NCBI RefSeq assembly: GCF_014637085.1 | Contig: NZ_BMEU01000007.1 | Span: 1-64,000, forward strand | DNA length: 64,000 bases | Reading direction: 5' to 3' | Source: Comamonas phosphati | Lineage (GTDB): Bacteria; Pseudomonadota; Gammaproteobacteria; Burkholderiales; Burkholderiaceae_C | In this document: positions 28,490 through 36,979 of the stretch, in pieces | Numbering within the stretch: position 1 is the first letter of the stretch | How the letters are laid out: each line of letters opens with the position of its first letter | The notes under the pieces: generated by a model | What the model was told of the DNA's origin: nothing | Database searches by the model: none | The model's input: the letters and a program-made list of their open reading frames with translations, nothing else | Position numbers and translations under genes: made by a program

Positions 28490-29134
28490 TCAGATGTCTT
28501 TCTTGAGATCGGGGATCAGGACCCGCAGTGCAATGCCGCGGCGAAGCCCGGTGCCGAAATTCACCCCGTTGGCGCAATTTCTCTGACCGGTTAATGCATC
28601 GGGAAGCGGGTCGTTGCTGGCGGCCAGGCCTTGCCAGACCACCACGACGAAAATGTCCGCCACGGCACCCAATTGCGGCGGGTTGACCCGGATCAGGCAG
28701 CCGCGGGCGCCGATCATCGCCCCGACCGCGGTCGTCCCTTCCTGGGCAGCGGAACCCTTGAGCAACTGACCCCATCTGCAAAGCTCGGTCTTGGCTGCGG
28801 TCGAGGTCACAAGACATGGATCTGTACTCCCCGAAGCCATCACGCCGACATACAGATTGCCGCTCGTGGAGCTCACGTCATCGGTCAGGTAATCGGTAAT
28901 CTGCCCCCTGGATTCGGCCAGCTTGTCGGCCATGTCGCGTACCAGGGAGATGGCCTGGGCACGCTGGTACGACTCCATTTCGACCTTGGAGGCCTTGACC
29001 TGCAGGCCAAACACTCCCAGCAACCCAAGCAGCAGGATGACCAGGGTGACCAAAACCTCGACCATGGTGAAGCCGCGCTCATGGCTGCCCAAGAAGCCTG
29101 CAGATGTGCGGCGAGCGTGTGGAACAGTCAGCAT
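28490..29134 (-). CDS. pilV: Type IV pilus minor pilin PilV
   Basis: A 214-aa prepilin with RGFTMVEVLVTLVILLLGLL at about residues 20-39, a typical PilV leader and helix. Cysteines occur as DPCLVT, TELCRW, RGCLIR and RNCANG. ATG 29134 lies inside the last codons of fimT (seven-base overlap). It should recruit or stabilise other minor pilins at the tip. Confidence 0.86.
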   Translation of the reverse strand: MLTVPHARRTSAGFLGSHERGFTMVEVLVTLVILLLGLLGVFGLQVKASKVEMESYQRAQAISLVRDMADKLAESRGQITDYLTDDVSSTSGNLYVGVMASGSTDPCLVTSTAAKTELCRWGQLLKGSAAQEGTTAVGAMIGARGCLIRVNPPQLGAVADIFVVVVWQGLAASNDPLPDALTGQRNCANGVNFGTGLRRGIALRVLIPDLKKDI

Positions 29135-29610
29135 GCGCCGTCCTTGGTATTGACTCTTCCGGCCGTCGTGACCGACAGGCAGCGCTTGAGGCCGGTGCCG
29201 GAATGGGTTAACTCCAGATTGCCCGCGCCAGTCAGGCGGCCAAAGGAGTTGAAGGTGTAGGTGCCGGCTGCCGAACTGATGGCGGGAATGGGGTCTTGTG
29301 TCTGGATCGTGGCATTGGTCGCGGAAACCTTGACAGGCCAGCCGGTACCAATGCTGGTGAATGTGAACCCGATGGATGTGCCGCGCGTGACGGCTTCGCT
29401 GCGTGCCAGCCATAACGACTCGGTCAGGGCCGACGTAGCGTCACGCAACCGCTGCTGCGCAACCATTTTCGTGAAGGACGGGCCGGCAACGACAGCCAGG
29501 ACGGCCACTATGGCAACGACCGTCATCAACTCAATCAGGGAAAAGCCGCGCTGAACATGCTGCTGCCCATTGGTCCGCTGACAGTCGAACATGCGGTTGC
29601 GGCACATCAT
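29128..29610 (-). CDS. fimT: GspH/FimT family pseudopilin
   Basis: A 160-aa prepilin with leader ending RG before FSLIELMTVVAIVAVLAVV (about 22-41) and a GspH-like beta domain (SLWLARSEAVTRG is characteristic). Fits FimT, the minor pilin that starts many beta- and gammaproteobacterial minor-pilin operons and has been linked to DNA binding in some species. ATG 29610 overlaps the pilE stop by four bases. Confidence 0.86.
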   Translation of the reverse strand: MMCRNRMFDCQRTNGQQHVQRGFSLIELMTVVAIVAVLAVVAGPSFTKMVAQQRLRDATSALTESLWLARSEAVTRGTSIGFTFTSIGTGWPVKVSATNATIQTQDPIPAISSAAGTYTFNSFGRLTGAGNLELTHSGTGLKRCLSVTTAGRVNTKDGAC

Positions 29611-30029
29611 TTACCCCAGTAGCCAGCAGTGCCGGCTGGGGTTTTGGCACCGCTCTGATCAATCGTGAGCGTCTGCTCTCCATTGGCCTGCAACGCGGTG
29701 GATGGCGTGGCGGTGACCGTGAATGTAGGCGGCGGGCCATCGGCGTTGGTAGCACTGAATGTGTAGTCGTTCTCGATCTCTTTGGGCGCCGCAAACCCCA
29801 GAGTAGCCAGATTATTGGAATACAGCCGCCGGTCCAGCAAATAGGTCTGCTGCTTGGACGCCAGTTCCATGAGCGCAGCCTGCGCAGTGGCGCGCTTGCC
29901 TTTACGGATGAAGTTCGTATACGACGGATAGGCAACTGCCGCCAGAATGCCCACGACGGCTACCGCAATCATCAACTCGATGAGCGTGAATCCGGCCGAT
30001 GACTTCAATGGGCGACTATGTGTCCGCAT
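29607..30029 (-). CDS. pilE: PilE-type minor pilin
   Basis: A 140-aa prepilin: leader ending AG, then FTLIELMIAVAVVGILAAVA (14-33) and YPSYTNFIRKGKRATAQA, a strong PilE hallmark. Too short and placed with fimT-pilVWXY1, so it is a minor pilin rather than the major subunit. First gene of the operon, preceded by an AT-rich promoter region with a 16-bp palindrome. Confidence 0.88.
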   Translation of the reverse strand: MRTHSRPLKSSAGFTLIELMIAVAVVGILAAVAYPSYTNFIRKGKRATAQAALMELASKQQTYLLDRRLYSNNLATLGFAAPKEIENDYTFSATNADGPPPTFTVTATPSTALQANGEQTLTIDQSGAKTPAGTAGYWGK

Positions 30030-30048
30030 GGTGTTCTGAAAGATATGA

Positions 30049-30080
30049 GCGTTTATATAAACGCAAAAATATCACGTTAA
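30049..30080 (-). promoter_or_regulatory. Candidate promoter with palindromic operator upstream of pilE
   Basis: On the minus strand TTAACG (30080-30075) and TATAAA (30057-30052) are 17 bp apart. The -10 lies inside a perfect 16-bp palindrome, GCGTTTATATAAACGC (30049-30064), which could bind a dimeric regulator. The surrounding 90 bp is the most AT-rich non-coding stretch I noticed in the window. The rest of 30081-30220 shows no gene. Confidence 0.45.
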
Positions 30081-30220
30081 CCATGGGTAACAAATGACAC
30101 AAGAATCCACCCTGACAAACGGCCCCTAAAGAACGACAAGCGGTCTCGCCGCGACGGATGCCATGACCGTCCCTGCCTGAAACGCGCCCTGCAGCGGGAA
30201 AGCGCCTTGCACACTCCCCA

Positions 30221-32776
30221 TCACTGCGGCACCAGCTTCAGGCTGTGCCGCCAGTGCACGGGGTCCATCTGCAGCGACCTATAGCGGCCGCCGGCCCATT
30301 CGTCGCGCATGTCGGCGTAGCGCGGCGAGAGCGCCAGCCCGCTTTGCCCGGTCTGGTAGATGAAGCGCGAGGATTCCATGTCCGCCAGGTCGTAGATGGC
30401 GCGCAACGAGGGCGCGTGCCGGTTCACGAACGGCCTCTTCCTGTCGCCCGGCAGGTACTGGCCCACATTCACGGAATAGCTGTCGCCGCTGGACGCGACG
30501 CTGACATCGAACGCGGGCGCGAGCAGCGCCACGCTGTCGAACGGCCGGTGGACGCTGAGCGCCGGATGCGCCTGGCCCCAGCGCCAGCGGCCCATGTCGG
30601 TGCCATACAGGGACTGAAGTCGATCCAGCGCCCTCGTCAACGCGGCGGCTGCCTGTTCCCGACAGCTCATGGGCGCGCACCACCAAGCATCGCTGCGCGC
30701 CAGAATGCCTTCGATGCCCGCGCGGTAATCGCGCTTGCCATAGGTCATGGCAAAGCGCTGCTCGCCGATGCGGGGAATGACGATGCCGCGCGTGAGCTCG
30801 TCCACCCAGACGGCAAAGATCAGCGGCTCGGCCCGATCTTTGTCCATGCGTCCGTCAAAACCGTCCAGCAAGACCTGCGCCTGGGGTGCCAGCGCATGAG
30901 GGGAAGGCACGCCGCGCAGGGCGGACAGCAGCACGGGCAGCAAGGCCTGCGTCGCCAGCGACTGCGCATCGTTCTGGATAGCGGCCATGCTGGCCGCGTC
31001 ATGCCGATCGCTGGCCGACAGCAACTGCTCTATGCGCTGGTAGCGGTAAGGCAGGCTCCAGTCCTGGGTAAGGAAATGCGGGTCGCTCGGCGCCGTCACG
31101 CGCTGGTTGGCCGTGGCCACAAAACCGCGCGCAGAACCGTCGTCCTGCGGCGTCTGCTCATAGGCCAGCCAGCCCTGCCAGTCGTAGCGAGCATCCCAGC
31201 CCGGCGCGGGCGCCACGCCGCGCAAATCATTGTCCGCGGCACGCACCGGCACCTTGCCCGCAGCCTTGAAGCCGATATGGCCCTGCACGTCGGCCGCCAC
31301 AATGCTTTGCATGGGCGAGTGGTAGATGGAGAAGGCCTCGAACAGCTCCTGCACCGTGCGTGCTCCGTTGGCTCTGAAACCCGCCTCCACCGTCCGGTTG
31401 TCGGTGTCCAGCGCCGCCCAGCGCAGGGCCAGCGCATATTTGCGGGTGTCGATGACCTGGGCGTACTGGGCCTGCGCATCGCTGAGCACGGGGCCATGGC
31501 GCGTGCTGCGCAGCGTGAGTTTCACATCAGGCTGGCCCTTGACCTTGAAGACCTCCTCGCGCTCGGCGAACTTCTCCCAGCCGTCCGGCGTGCGGTAGCG
31601 GCCGGCATCGCCAGGATCGATCTGCTCGAGATACAGGTCCTGCACATCGGGATTGGTATTGGTAAAGCCCCAGGCCACCTCCCTGGTGCGCCCCAGCACC
31701 ACGAAAGGCATGCCGGGCAAGGTGGCGCCGACCACATCGAGGGCGGCCAGCTCCGTGCCATCCGCGGCCTTGCCGGCAGGCGACTGCAAATGGGCAAAGT
31801 ACCAGATGGCAGGCGCACTCAGGCCCAGATGCGGGTCGTTGGCCAGCAAGGGCTTGCCGCTCTTGGTACGGCTGCCCGCCACCACCCAGTTGTTGCTGCC
31901 CTTGCCGTCGTTCGTGCCCATGTCCTGCACGGCAGCCTCGGCCCACTGCGCCAGCGCCGTCTGGACAGGGTTTGGCTGCAGCGCCGGCAAAGCGCCCACC
32001 GTGTTTTCAGCGGTCTTGCCAGCCTCTGCCGCACGGTAAACGCCCAGGCCCCGGTATAACGCTGCCAGATCGGTGGAAGTGGCCGGAGCCTCGCCCGGAT
32101 AGGCCGGCATCAGCTGCCACAACTGCTCGGCGCTCAGTACCTGCAGCAGATTGAGGCGCACGAATTCATTGCCCCAGTTGCCCCCCAGGTCCAGCGCCAT
32201 CATCAAGGCCCAGCCCACGCAATCCTCGGGCTCCCAGGCCGAGCCATGGCCGCCGCCAGGTTTTGTCCCCAGCAGCACGAACTCCGGCGCTTCGGCCTGG
32301 CTGCGCCCGGCGTAGAAGGCGGCAATGCCTTCGCTGTAGGCACCCAGCGCCTCCTGCACCGAAACCGGCAAGGCCCGGTACTGGCGGTGCGCCGCGCCAT
32401 GGATGTCGAGCGCGCGCATGAGCTTGTCCAGTTCCAGCGCGGCCGGCCCCAGGATCTCAGACAGAAGCCCCTGCATCAGTCGCCGGTTGAATTCCAGCTG
32501 CCAGCCGCGCTCCTGCGCATGGATAAAGCCCAGCGTGCGCCAGGCGTCCTGCGGGCTGGCCGCGCGGATGTGCGTGACATCGGCCGCATCGCGCCGCACC
32601 CAGGCGTCCTGGTGCAGCCCCGCCAGAATCAGCTGCCCATCGAGTTGCGGCTGCGCCCTCACGCCATAGACAGCCACCATGCCGCCTGCGAGCAAGGCCA
32701 GGCTCACGGCAGCGGCCGCCCCCTTCAGCCCCCATCGCAGCCAGCGCCCTTGGTGCATGTCCCCGCCGTCTCCCAT
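30221..32776 (-). CDS. Penicillin acylase family protein (Ntn hydrolase)
   Basis: An 851-aa secreted or membrane-anchored precursor. One hydrophobic N-terminal segment (about 19-41), then alpha-subunit and spacer regions. Autocatalytic cleavage is expected at Gly293/Ser294 in GKGSNNWVVAG, making Ser294 the nucleophile; LLANDPHLGL follows as in active members. The family hydrolyses amides such as beta-lactam side chains or acyl-homoserine lactones, so quorum-quenching activity is possible but unproven. ATG 32776 follows AAGGA; an ATG at 32758 is the alternative. Confidence 0.86.
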   Translation of the reverse strand: MGDGGDMHQGRWLRWGLKGAAAAVSLALLAGGMVAVYGVRAQPQLDGQLILAGLHQDAWVRRDAADVTHIRAASPQDAWRTLGFIHAQERGWQLEFNRRLMQGLLSEILGPAALELDKLMRALDIHGAAHRQYRALPVSVQEALGAYSEGIAAFYAGRSQAEAPEFVLLGTKPGGGHGSAWEPEDCVGWALMMALDLGGNWGNEFVRLNLLQVLSAEQLWQLMPAYPGEAPATSTDLAALYRGLGVYRAAEAGKTAENTVGALPALQPNPVQTALAQWAEAAVQDMGTNDGKGSNNWVVAGSRTKSGKPLLANDPHLGLSAPAIWYFAHLQSPAGKAADGTELAALDVVGATLPGMPFVVLGRTREVAWGFTNTNPDVQDLYLEQIDPGDAGRYRTPDGWEKFAEREEVFKVKGQPDVKLTLRSTRHGPVLSDAQAQYAQVIDTRKYALALRWAALDTDNRTVEAGFRANGARTVQELFEAFSIYHSPMQSIVAADVQGHIGFKAAGKVPVRAADNDLRGVAPAPGWDARYDWQGWLAYEQTPQDDGSARGFVATANQRVTAPSDPHFLTQDWSLPYRYQRIEQLLSASDRHDAASMAAIQNDAQSLATQALLPVLLSALRGVPSPHALAPQAQVLLDGFDGRMDKDRAEPLIFAVWVDELTRGIVIPRIGEQRFAMTYGKRDYRAGIEGILARSDAWWCAPMSCREQAAAALTRALDRLQSLYGTDMGRWRWGQAHPALSVHRPFDSVALLAPAFDVSVASSGDSYSVNVGQYLPGDRKRPFVNRHAPSLRAIYDLADMESSRFIYQTGQSGLALSPRYADMRDEWAGGRYRSLQMDPVHWRHSLKLVPQ

Positions 32777-32952
32777 GGCCCCGTCCTTTGCTTGTTGGTT
32801 GCTGTAGTGCCGCCGGCGAATGCGCTGTTCTAGCACAGAGCCCCCGCCAAAGGCTCGCAGCCGTGGCCGGTGCGCGACAATCCCTACCCGGTACAGCCTG
32901 GTGGCTGCGCCCATCAGGAACACGCTCTAAGAAATTGACGAGGTATTCATTC

Positions 32953-33345
32953 ATGTGGCCGCTCAGCCTGCTCAAGAAACTCAGCCAGGACCCGCCCGTG
33001 GGCCAGACCCGCGGCGACTACATAGGCTGCTATCTGCTGGGCACGCGCACGCCCGGGCGCAAAGCCGAAGAGGACGACACCAGCTATATCTCGCTGGCTA
33101 CCACGCGCGAGGCCCTGGCGCACGACGCGCGTGGATACCTGCAGGATTTTCTGCAGCGGCATCCGCAGCTGAGCGCTGCCGAGCGCGAGGCCATAGCCTC
33201 GCTGCTGGCCGAGTGGGACGAGCGCGTCGACGCCCATCTGGCCGCCGGCGCCAGGCAGCCAATAGCTGTGCAGGGAGGCACCGAACTGTTTCTGCGCACC
33301 GGCATGCGGGCGCGCAAAAAGGAAAAAGGCGCCTACCTGGAATAG
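32953..33345 (+). CDS. Hypothetical protein
   Basis: A 130-aa soluble protein I do not recognise. It has no signal peptide or hydrophobic helix beyond the first ten residues. A charged middle (TREALAHDARGYLQDFLQRH) may be helical, and the C-terminus is basic (RARKKEKGAYLE). ATG 32953 has a GAGG about nine bases upstream. It lies between penicillin acylase and small minus-strand genes, without an operon partner. Confidence 0.6.
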   Translation: MWPLSLLKKLSQDPPVGQTRGDYIGCYLLGTRTPGRKAEEDDTSYISLATTREALAHDARGYLQDFLQRHPQLSAAEREAIASLLAEWDERVDAHLAAGARQPIAVQGGTELFLRTGMRARKKEKGAYLE

Positions 33346-33395
33346 ATGGAGCAAGCGCCGCACCGGGCCTGGTCACACGCCCGCGGCAGCATCTC

Positions 33396-33644
33396 TTACT
33401 GGGTGAAATCCATGTCGAAGCCTTCGTCCGTCAGCTGGGTCTCGTCAAAAGGCCCTTTCTGCAGCCAGCCCTTGCGCAAGGCCAGATCCAGCGCGGCCCG
33501 CTGGTCGCTGTCGGAGATGCCGTGGCGATCCAGGTCCATGGCCAGCAATTGCGGCGACATGCCCTCGCCAGCGCGCAGGCCCTGCTCCACCACCATGATG
33601 TAGATGATCTTGCGAACCACGACCTGAATGGATGCATCCGTCAT
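33396..33644 (-). CDS. Small hypothetical protein with winged-helix-like end
   Basis: An 82-aa protein of unknown function. Two helix-rich blocks are followed by ALRKGWLQKGPFDETQLTD and EGF, a spacing reminiscent of the wing of small winged-helix proteins. ATG 33644 follows GGGAG. Downstream of, and on the same strand as, the three-repeat HTH gene with a 52-bp gap, so cotranscription is plausible. Confidence 0.6.
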   Translation of the reverse strand: MTDASIQVVVRKIIYIMVVEQGLRAGEGMSPQLLAMDLDRHGISDSDQRAALDLALRKGWLQKGPFDETQLTDEGFDMDFTQ

Positions 33645-33696
33645 GTTCAAGCTCCCGGAATAAGGAATAGCTCATTTTGCACCGCCCCGGCGGCGC

Positions 33697-34164
33697 CTAT
33701 TCCGAGCGAGATTGGAAGTCGCAAGCCTTGCCAGCCCCGTGCACGGCGGCGGGAATGTTGCGCGCCAGGCGTGCGTTGTAGACCGTCAGGCGGCTCAGAC
33801 CCAGTTGCTGCGCCACCTTGGCGTCCGACGCCGTGCCCAGCAAGGCCACGGCCTCATCGGTCCAGGCGAAGCCTGCATGGCCGCCGCCCGAGGCCGGGGC
33901 AATGCCCAGCTCGGTGCGCTTGGACACCACGCTGGCCTTGCTCAGGCCCAGTTGCGCGGCCACTCCGGCATCGGGAGCCTTGCCCAGCAGGGCCAGCGCT
34001 TCAGGCGTCCACTGGAAATGCCCGAAGGCGGGAATGCCCAGCGCATTGCGCTTGAGATTCACGGTCTTGGCCGTCGTGCCCCAGCGCTCGGCCAGCACGG
34101 CATCTTTTTCCTGGCCCAGCAGGGCCAGCATGTCCTCGGTCCATTGCAATGCGGCCTTGCCCAT
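33697..34164 (-). CDS. Protein built of three HTH/Myb-like repeats
   Basis: A 155-aa protein made almost only of three copies of a module of about 45 residues: WTEDMLALLG...LAERWGTTAKTV, WTPEALALLG...VAAQLGLSKASV and WTDEAVALLG...VAQQLGLSRLTV, each followed by an R..LGI-like end. The consensus (Trp, Glu, LLG, Asp, LG, Val, Arg) resembles small helix-turn-helix/SANT-like DNA-binding units. There is no effector or catalytic domain, signal or membrane segment. Likely a DNA-binding protein, but target and family are unknown. ATG 34164 starts MGKAALQWTEDM. Confidence 0.72.
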   Translation of the reverse strand: MGKAALQWTEDMLALLGQEKDAVLAERWGTTAKTVNLKRNALGIPAFGHFQWTPEALALLGKAPDAGVAAQLGLSKASVVSKRTELGIAPASGGGHAGFAWTDEAVALLGTASDAKVAQQLGLSRLTVYNARLARNIPAAVHGAGKACDFQSRSE

Positions 34165-34223
34165 GCTTGCGAATCCTTGTCTCAGTTATCCCTAACGCCG
34201 GAAACCGGCACAACCCAGGCCAG

Positions 34224-34300
34224 AGGCGCCGAGCAAGAGCCGCCTCGCGGCGAAGGCGCCGTCCCCCACTGGGGGAAGCGGCGGAGCCGCACAGGGGGAT
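34224..34300 (-). repeat. Dispersed repeat, copy C (after ldcA)
   Basis: On the minus strand it starts two bases after the ldcA stop: CCCCCTGTGCGGCTCCGCC, then GCTTCCCCCAGTGGGGGACG and a tail ending GAGGCGGCTCTTGCTCGGCG. Same layout as copies A, B, D and F. Confidence 0.8.
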
Positions 34301-34301
34301 C

Positions 34302-35411
34302 TCAGTTCCCATGCCCCCAATAGATCAGCGCGTCGCGCCCTTCCACCGATAGCGACACCCGCGCGCCCACGGGCAGCAGCACCTTGGTCGGCACATGGCC
34401 GAAGGGCAGGCCTTGCAGCACGGGGCACTTGAGCTGCATGCGCAGCCAGTCGATCACGGTCTGCAGCTTGAAGCCCTTGTCGTGGCTGCTGAGCTTGAAC
34501 TCGGTGAACTGGCCGAAGACGATGGCCTTCTGCTTGGCCAACACGCCCGCCAGCAGCAGCTGGGTGAGCATGCGCTCGATGCGGTAGGGATGCTCGCCCA
34601 CGTCCTCGAGGAACAGGATGCCGCCCTCGATCTGCGGGAAATACGGAGTCCCCAGCAGCGAGGCCAGCACCGCCAGATTGCCGCCCCACAGCGTGGCGCC
34701 GCCGGGCACATAGAAGTCCTTGAGCTGCGGCTTGCCGCTCGGCAGTTCGCCGATCCTGGGCATTTGCCAACCCGCTCCCTCGCCCTGGCCGCATAGCAAG
34801 TCCTCGAAACAGTCGAGCATGATGTCGTCCACTTCGCCGCCATCCTTGGCATCCACGCCGAAGTCGGCATTCAGCGCCGGGCCGGCCCAGGTAGTGGCGC
34901 CCGTCTGGGCCAGCAGGGCCAGCTGGAAGGCCGTGAAATCGCTGAGACCCACGAATTGCGTGCCCTTGGCGATGGCCTTGGCCACAGCCTTGTACTGGAT
35001 GCCGGGCAGGATGCGCGTGAGGCCGTAGCCGCCGCGGCTGATCAGCGCCACATCGGCACCGCTGGCGGCCGCGCGGTGGATGGCCGCCAGGCGCGTGGCA
35101 TCGTCGCCCGCAAAGCGCTGCTGGCTGCTCAGCGCGTCGGCATCCACTTCCACGTCGTAACCCAGGGCTTGCAGGCGATTCACGCCGCGCTTGAAGGCTG
35201 CCTTGTCGCGCACTGCGCCCGAGGGGGAATAGATGTAGATGTGCCTGGGGCGGTGGCTGTGGTCATGGCCGCAGCAGCTGCCGTCTGCTGCATGCACATG
35301 ATCATGAGCCTCGGCGTGAGCGTGGTCGTGCTGGGCTGCAGCCGGCTGTTTCTTGCCGGCGGGTTTGCGCGTAGTTGCCAAAACCTGTCCATGCGGGTGG
35401 GTGCCCCGCAT
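34302..35411 (-). CDS. ldcA: LD-carboxypeptidase (peptidase S66) with His-rich N-terminus
   Basis: Cleaves the terminal D-Ala from murein tetrapeptides during cell-wall recycling. Conserved S66 positions are visible: nucleophile Ser in FVGLSDFTA, Glu in LFLEDVGEH and His in LPFGHVPTK. SRGGYGLTRILPG precedes the nucleophile. The 369-aa chain is longer than E. coli LdcA because residues about 27-55 form a His/Asp-rich tail with SCCGHDHSH, likely metal binding; the domain itself begins at about residue 56. No signal peptide, so cytoplasmic. Symbol by family. Confidence 0.86.
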   Translation of the reverse strand: MRGTHPHGQVLATTRKPAGKKQPAAAQHDHAHAEAHDHVHAADGSCCGHDHSHRPRHIYIYSPSGAVRDKAAFKRGVNRLQALGYDVEVDADALSSQQRFAGDDATRLAAIHRAAASGADVALISRGGYGLTRILPGIQYKAVAKAIAKGTQFVGLSDFTAFQLALLAQTGATTWAGPALNADFGVDAKDGGEVDDIMLDCFEDLLCGQGEGAGWQMPRIGELPSGKPQLKDFYVPGGATLWGGNLAVLASLLGTPYFPQIEGGILFLEDVGEHPYRIERMLTQLLLAGVLAKQKAIVFGQFTEFKLSSHDKGFKLQTVIDWLRMQLKCPVLQGLPFGHVPTKVLLPVGARVSLSVEGRDALIYWGHGN

Positions 35412-35481
35412 GCTCCGTGGTGGGTTGGGAATCCGGAGATTCCGAAGATGGGAAACGCCCTGTATCCGGTGTGGAAGCGGG

Positions 35482-36915
35482 CTATGCCGCGAAGTATTCC
35501 ACAGCGCTGCGCGCCATGTCTTGCGCAGCCGCAGGAACCGCAGTCGCGCTCTGGTTTAGCCGCCACACCCGGGCATGCCGCGCCAGCTGCGGAACGGCCT
35601 GCAGCCACGCACTTTGCCACTCCTTCTGAGTCACCAGCTTGCCGCTGGCGTCGGGCTGCAGCCACAGGCGCTGCCGCTCGGCCCACTGCGCCAGCAGTTG
35701 CGCAGGCACGGCCGGCAGCTCGGCCTGCACGCGCGGCCAGGCCTTGAGCGCGGCCCGGTGGCCGGGCTCGGCAAACGGGGCATTCCAGGCCTGCTGTTCT
35801 GCTGCGCCTCCGGTCTTGCCTTCCAGGGCCTGCAAGGCCTCGCCCACATTCCAGGAGGGCTTGCGCGCGGCCTGCTCAAACCATTGCCGGCGCTTGTCGG
35901 GCTGGGCGGCCAGCGGCCAGGCGTCAACCAGCCAGGCGCCGCGAAAGCGTTGCGGCATGCGCTCGGCCACGGCCAGGCCCAGCCGGGCGCCGTCGCCCTG
36001 CCCCACCAGCACCACCTCGCGCAAATCCAGCGCCTGCACCAGTTCGGCCAATACCTCGGCATGCCAGGCAGCGCTGTGGGCCTTGTCCTTCTTGGGCCGG
36101 TCGCTGCGGCCGAAACCGGGCAGATCCGGCACCACCACACGCTGCCCGGCAGCCGTCCAGGCCGCGATCTCATGGCGGAAGGCATAGCCCCAGGCCGGGC
36201 CGCCATGCAGGCACAGCCAGGTCGTCGCGGCATCCTGCGGACCTTCATCCACCACGGCCATGCGCAGGCCGGCCAGCGCCGGTAGGTCGCTGCGCCACTG
36301 GGGCTGCCAGGGCCAGTGCTGCAGGCCGGCGAAGGCCCGGGCGCTGCTGCGCAAAGCCGTGTCCTTGAGGGGATGAGGCTCCAGCACCCGGTCACGCGCC
36401 TTGTTTTCCTGGCGCCGCTGGCGAAAGAAGTCGGCCATCAGCGCCGTGCACTCGGCCTCCAGCACGCCGCGCACCACCTCGGTCTGGTGGTTGATCTGCG
36501 GGTAGCCGAACACGTCGAGCACCGAGCCGGCCGCTCCGGTCTTGGGTTCGGCCGCCCCATAGACCACGCGCTTCACGCGCGCATGCAGCATGGCGCCGCT
36601 GCACATGGCGCAGGGCTCCAGCGTGACGTAGAGCGTGCAGTCTTCCAGCCGGTAATTGCCCAGGTGTTGCGCGGCCTCGCGCAGGGCCAGCACTTCGGCA
36701 TGGGCCGTGGGGTCGCGGCGCGCCACCGGACCGTTGCGCCCGCGGCCTATCACCGCGTCGCCCAGCACCACGACAGCGCCCACCGGCACCTCGCCCTGCT
36801 CGGCGGCCTCACGCGCCTGCTGCAAGGCCTCCTGCATGAAGCGCGCATGCACGCGCAGCAGCCCATCGTTCCGCGCCGATGCAAAATCCGTCGCCGGTGT
36901 TTTTTCAGAAACCAT
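35482..36915 (-). CDS. tadA: TadA tRNA adenosine deaminase fused to an alpha/beta hydrolase-like domain
   Basis: Residues about 20-185 are a tRNA-specific adenosine deaminase that makes inosine at the wobble position of tRNA-Arg: zinc ligands in HAE (His72, with proton-shuttle Glu74) and PCAMC (Cys102, Cys105). The remaining part (to 477) has a dehalogenase-like alpha/beta fold with HGGPAWG and DLPGFGRSD, but the nucleophile elbow reads GQGDG with Gly307 where Ser or Asp is expected. Start at ATG 36915 keeps a normal distance to EVPVGA; ATG 36963 is possible. Confidence 0.86.
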   Translation of the reverse strand: MVSEKTPATDFASARNDGLLRVHARFMQEALQQAREAAEQGEVPVGAVVVLGDAVIGRGRNGPVARRDPTAHAEVLALREAAQHLGNYRLEDCTLYVTLEPCAMCSGAMLHARVKRVVYGAAEPKTGAAGSVLDVFGYPQINHQTEVVRGVLEAECTALMADFFRQRRQENKARDRVLEPHPLKDTALRSSARAFAGLQHWPWQPQWRSDLPALAGLRMAVVDEGPQDAATTWLCLHGGPAWGYAFRHEIAAWTAAGQRVVVPDLPGFGRSDRPKKDKAHSAAWHAEVLAELVQALDLREVVLVGQGDGARLGLAVAERMPQRFRGAWLVDAWPLAAQPDKRRQWFEQAARKPSWNVGEALQALEGKTGGAAEQQAWNAPFAEPGHRAALKAWPRVQAELPAVPAQLLAQWAERQRLWLQPDASGKLVTQKEWQSAWLQAVPQLARHARVWRLNQSATAVPAAAQDMARSAVEYFAA

Positions 36916-36979
36916 AGCTGCTGACGCTTTATCGCCTTGAATACCCGGCGTTTTCATTCCCATGCCTGAGCAGTCCACC

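Noticed and set aside
23433-30029. Minor-pilin region as a genomic island
   Set aside because: Its lower G+C and operon form are usual for type IV pilus minor pilins in this family; no integrase, tRNA junction or repeats flank it.
33396-35411. Toxin-antitoxin or defence module
   Set aside because: The small genes here are not arranged as an overlapping pair, no toxin fold is recognisable, and neighbours are housekeeping genes.
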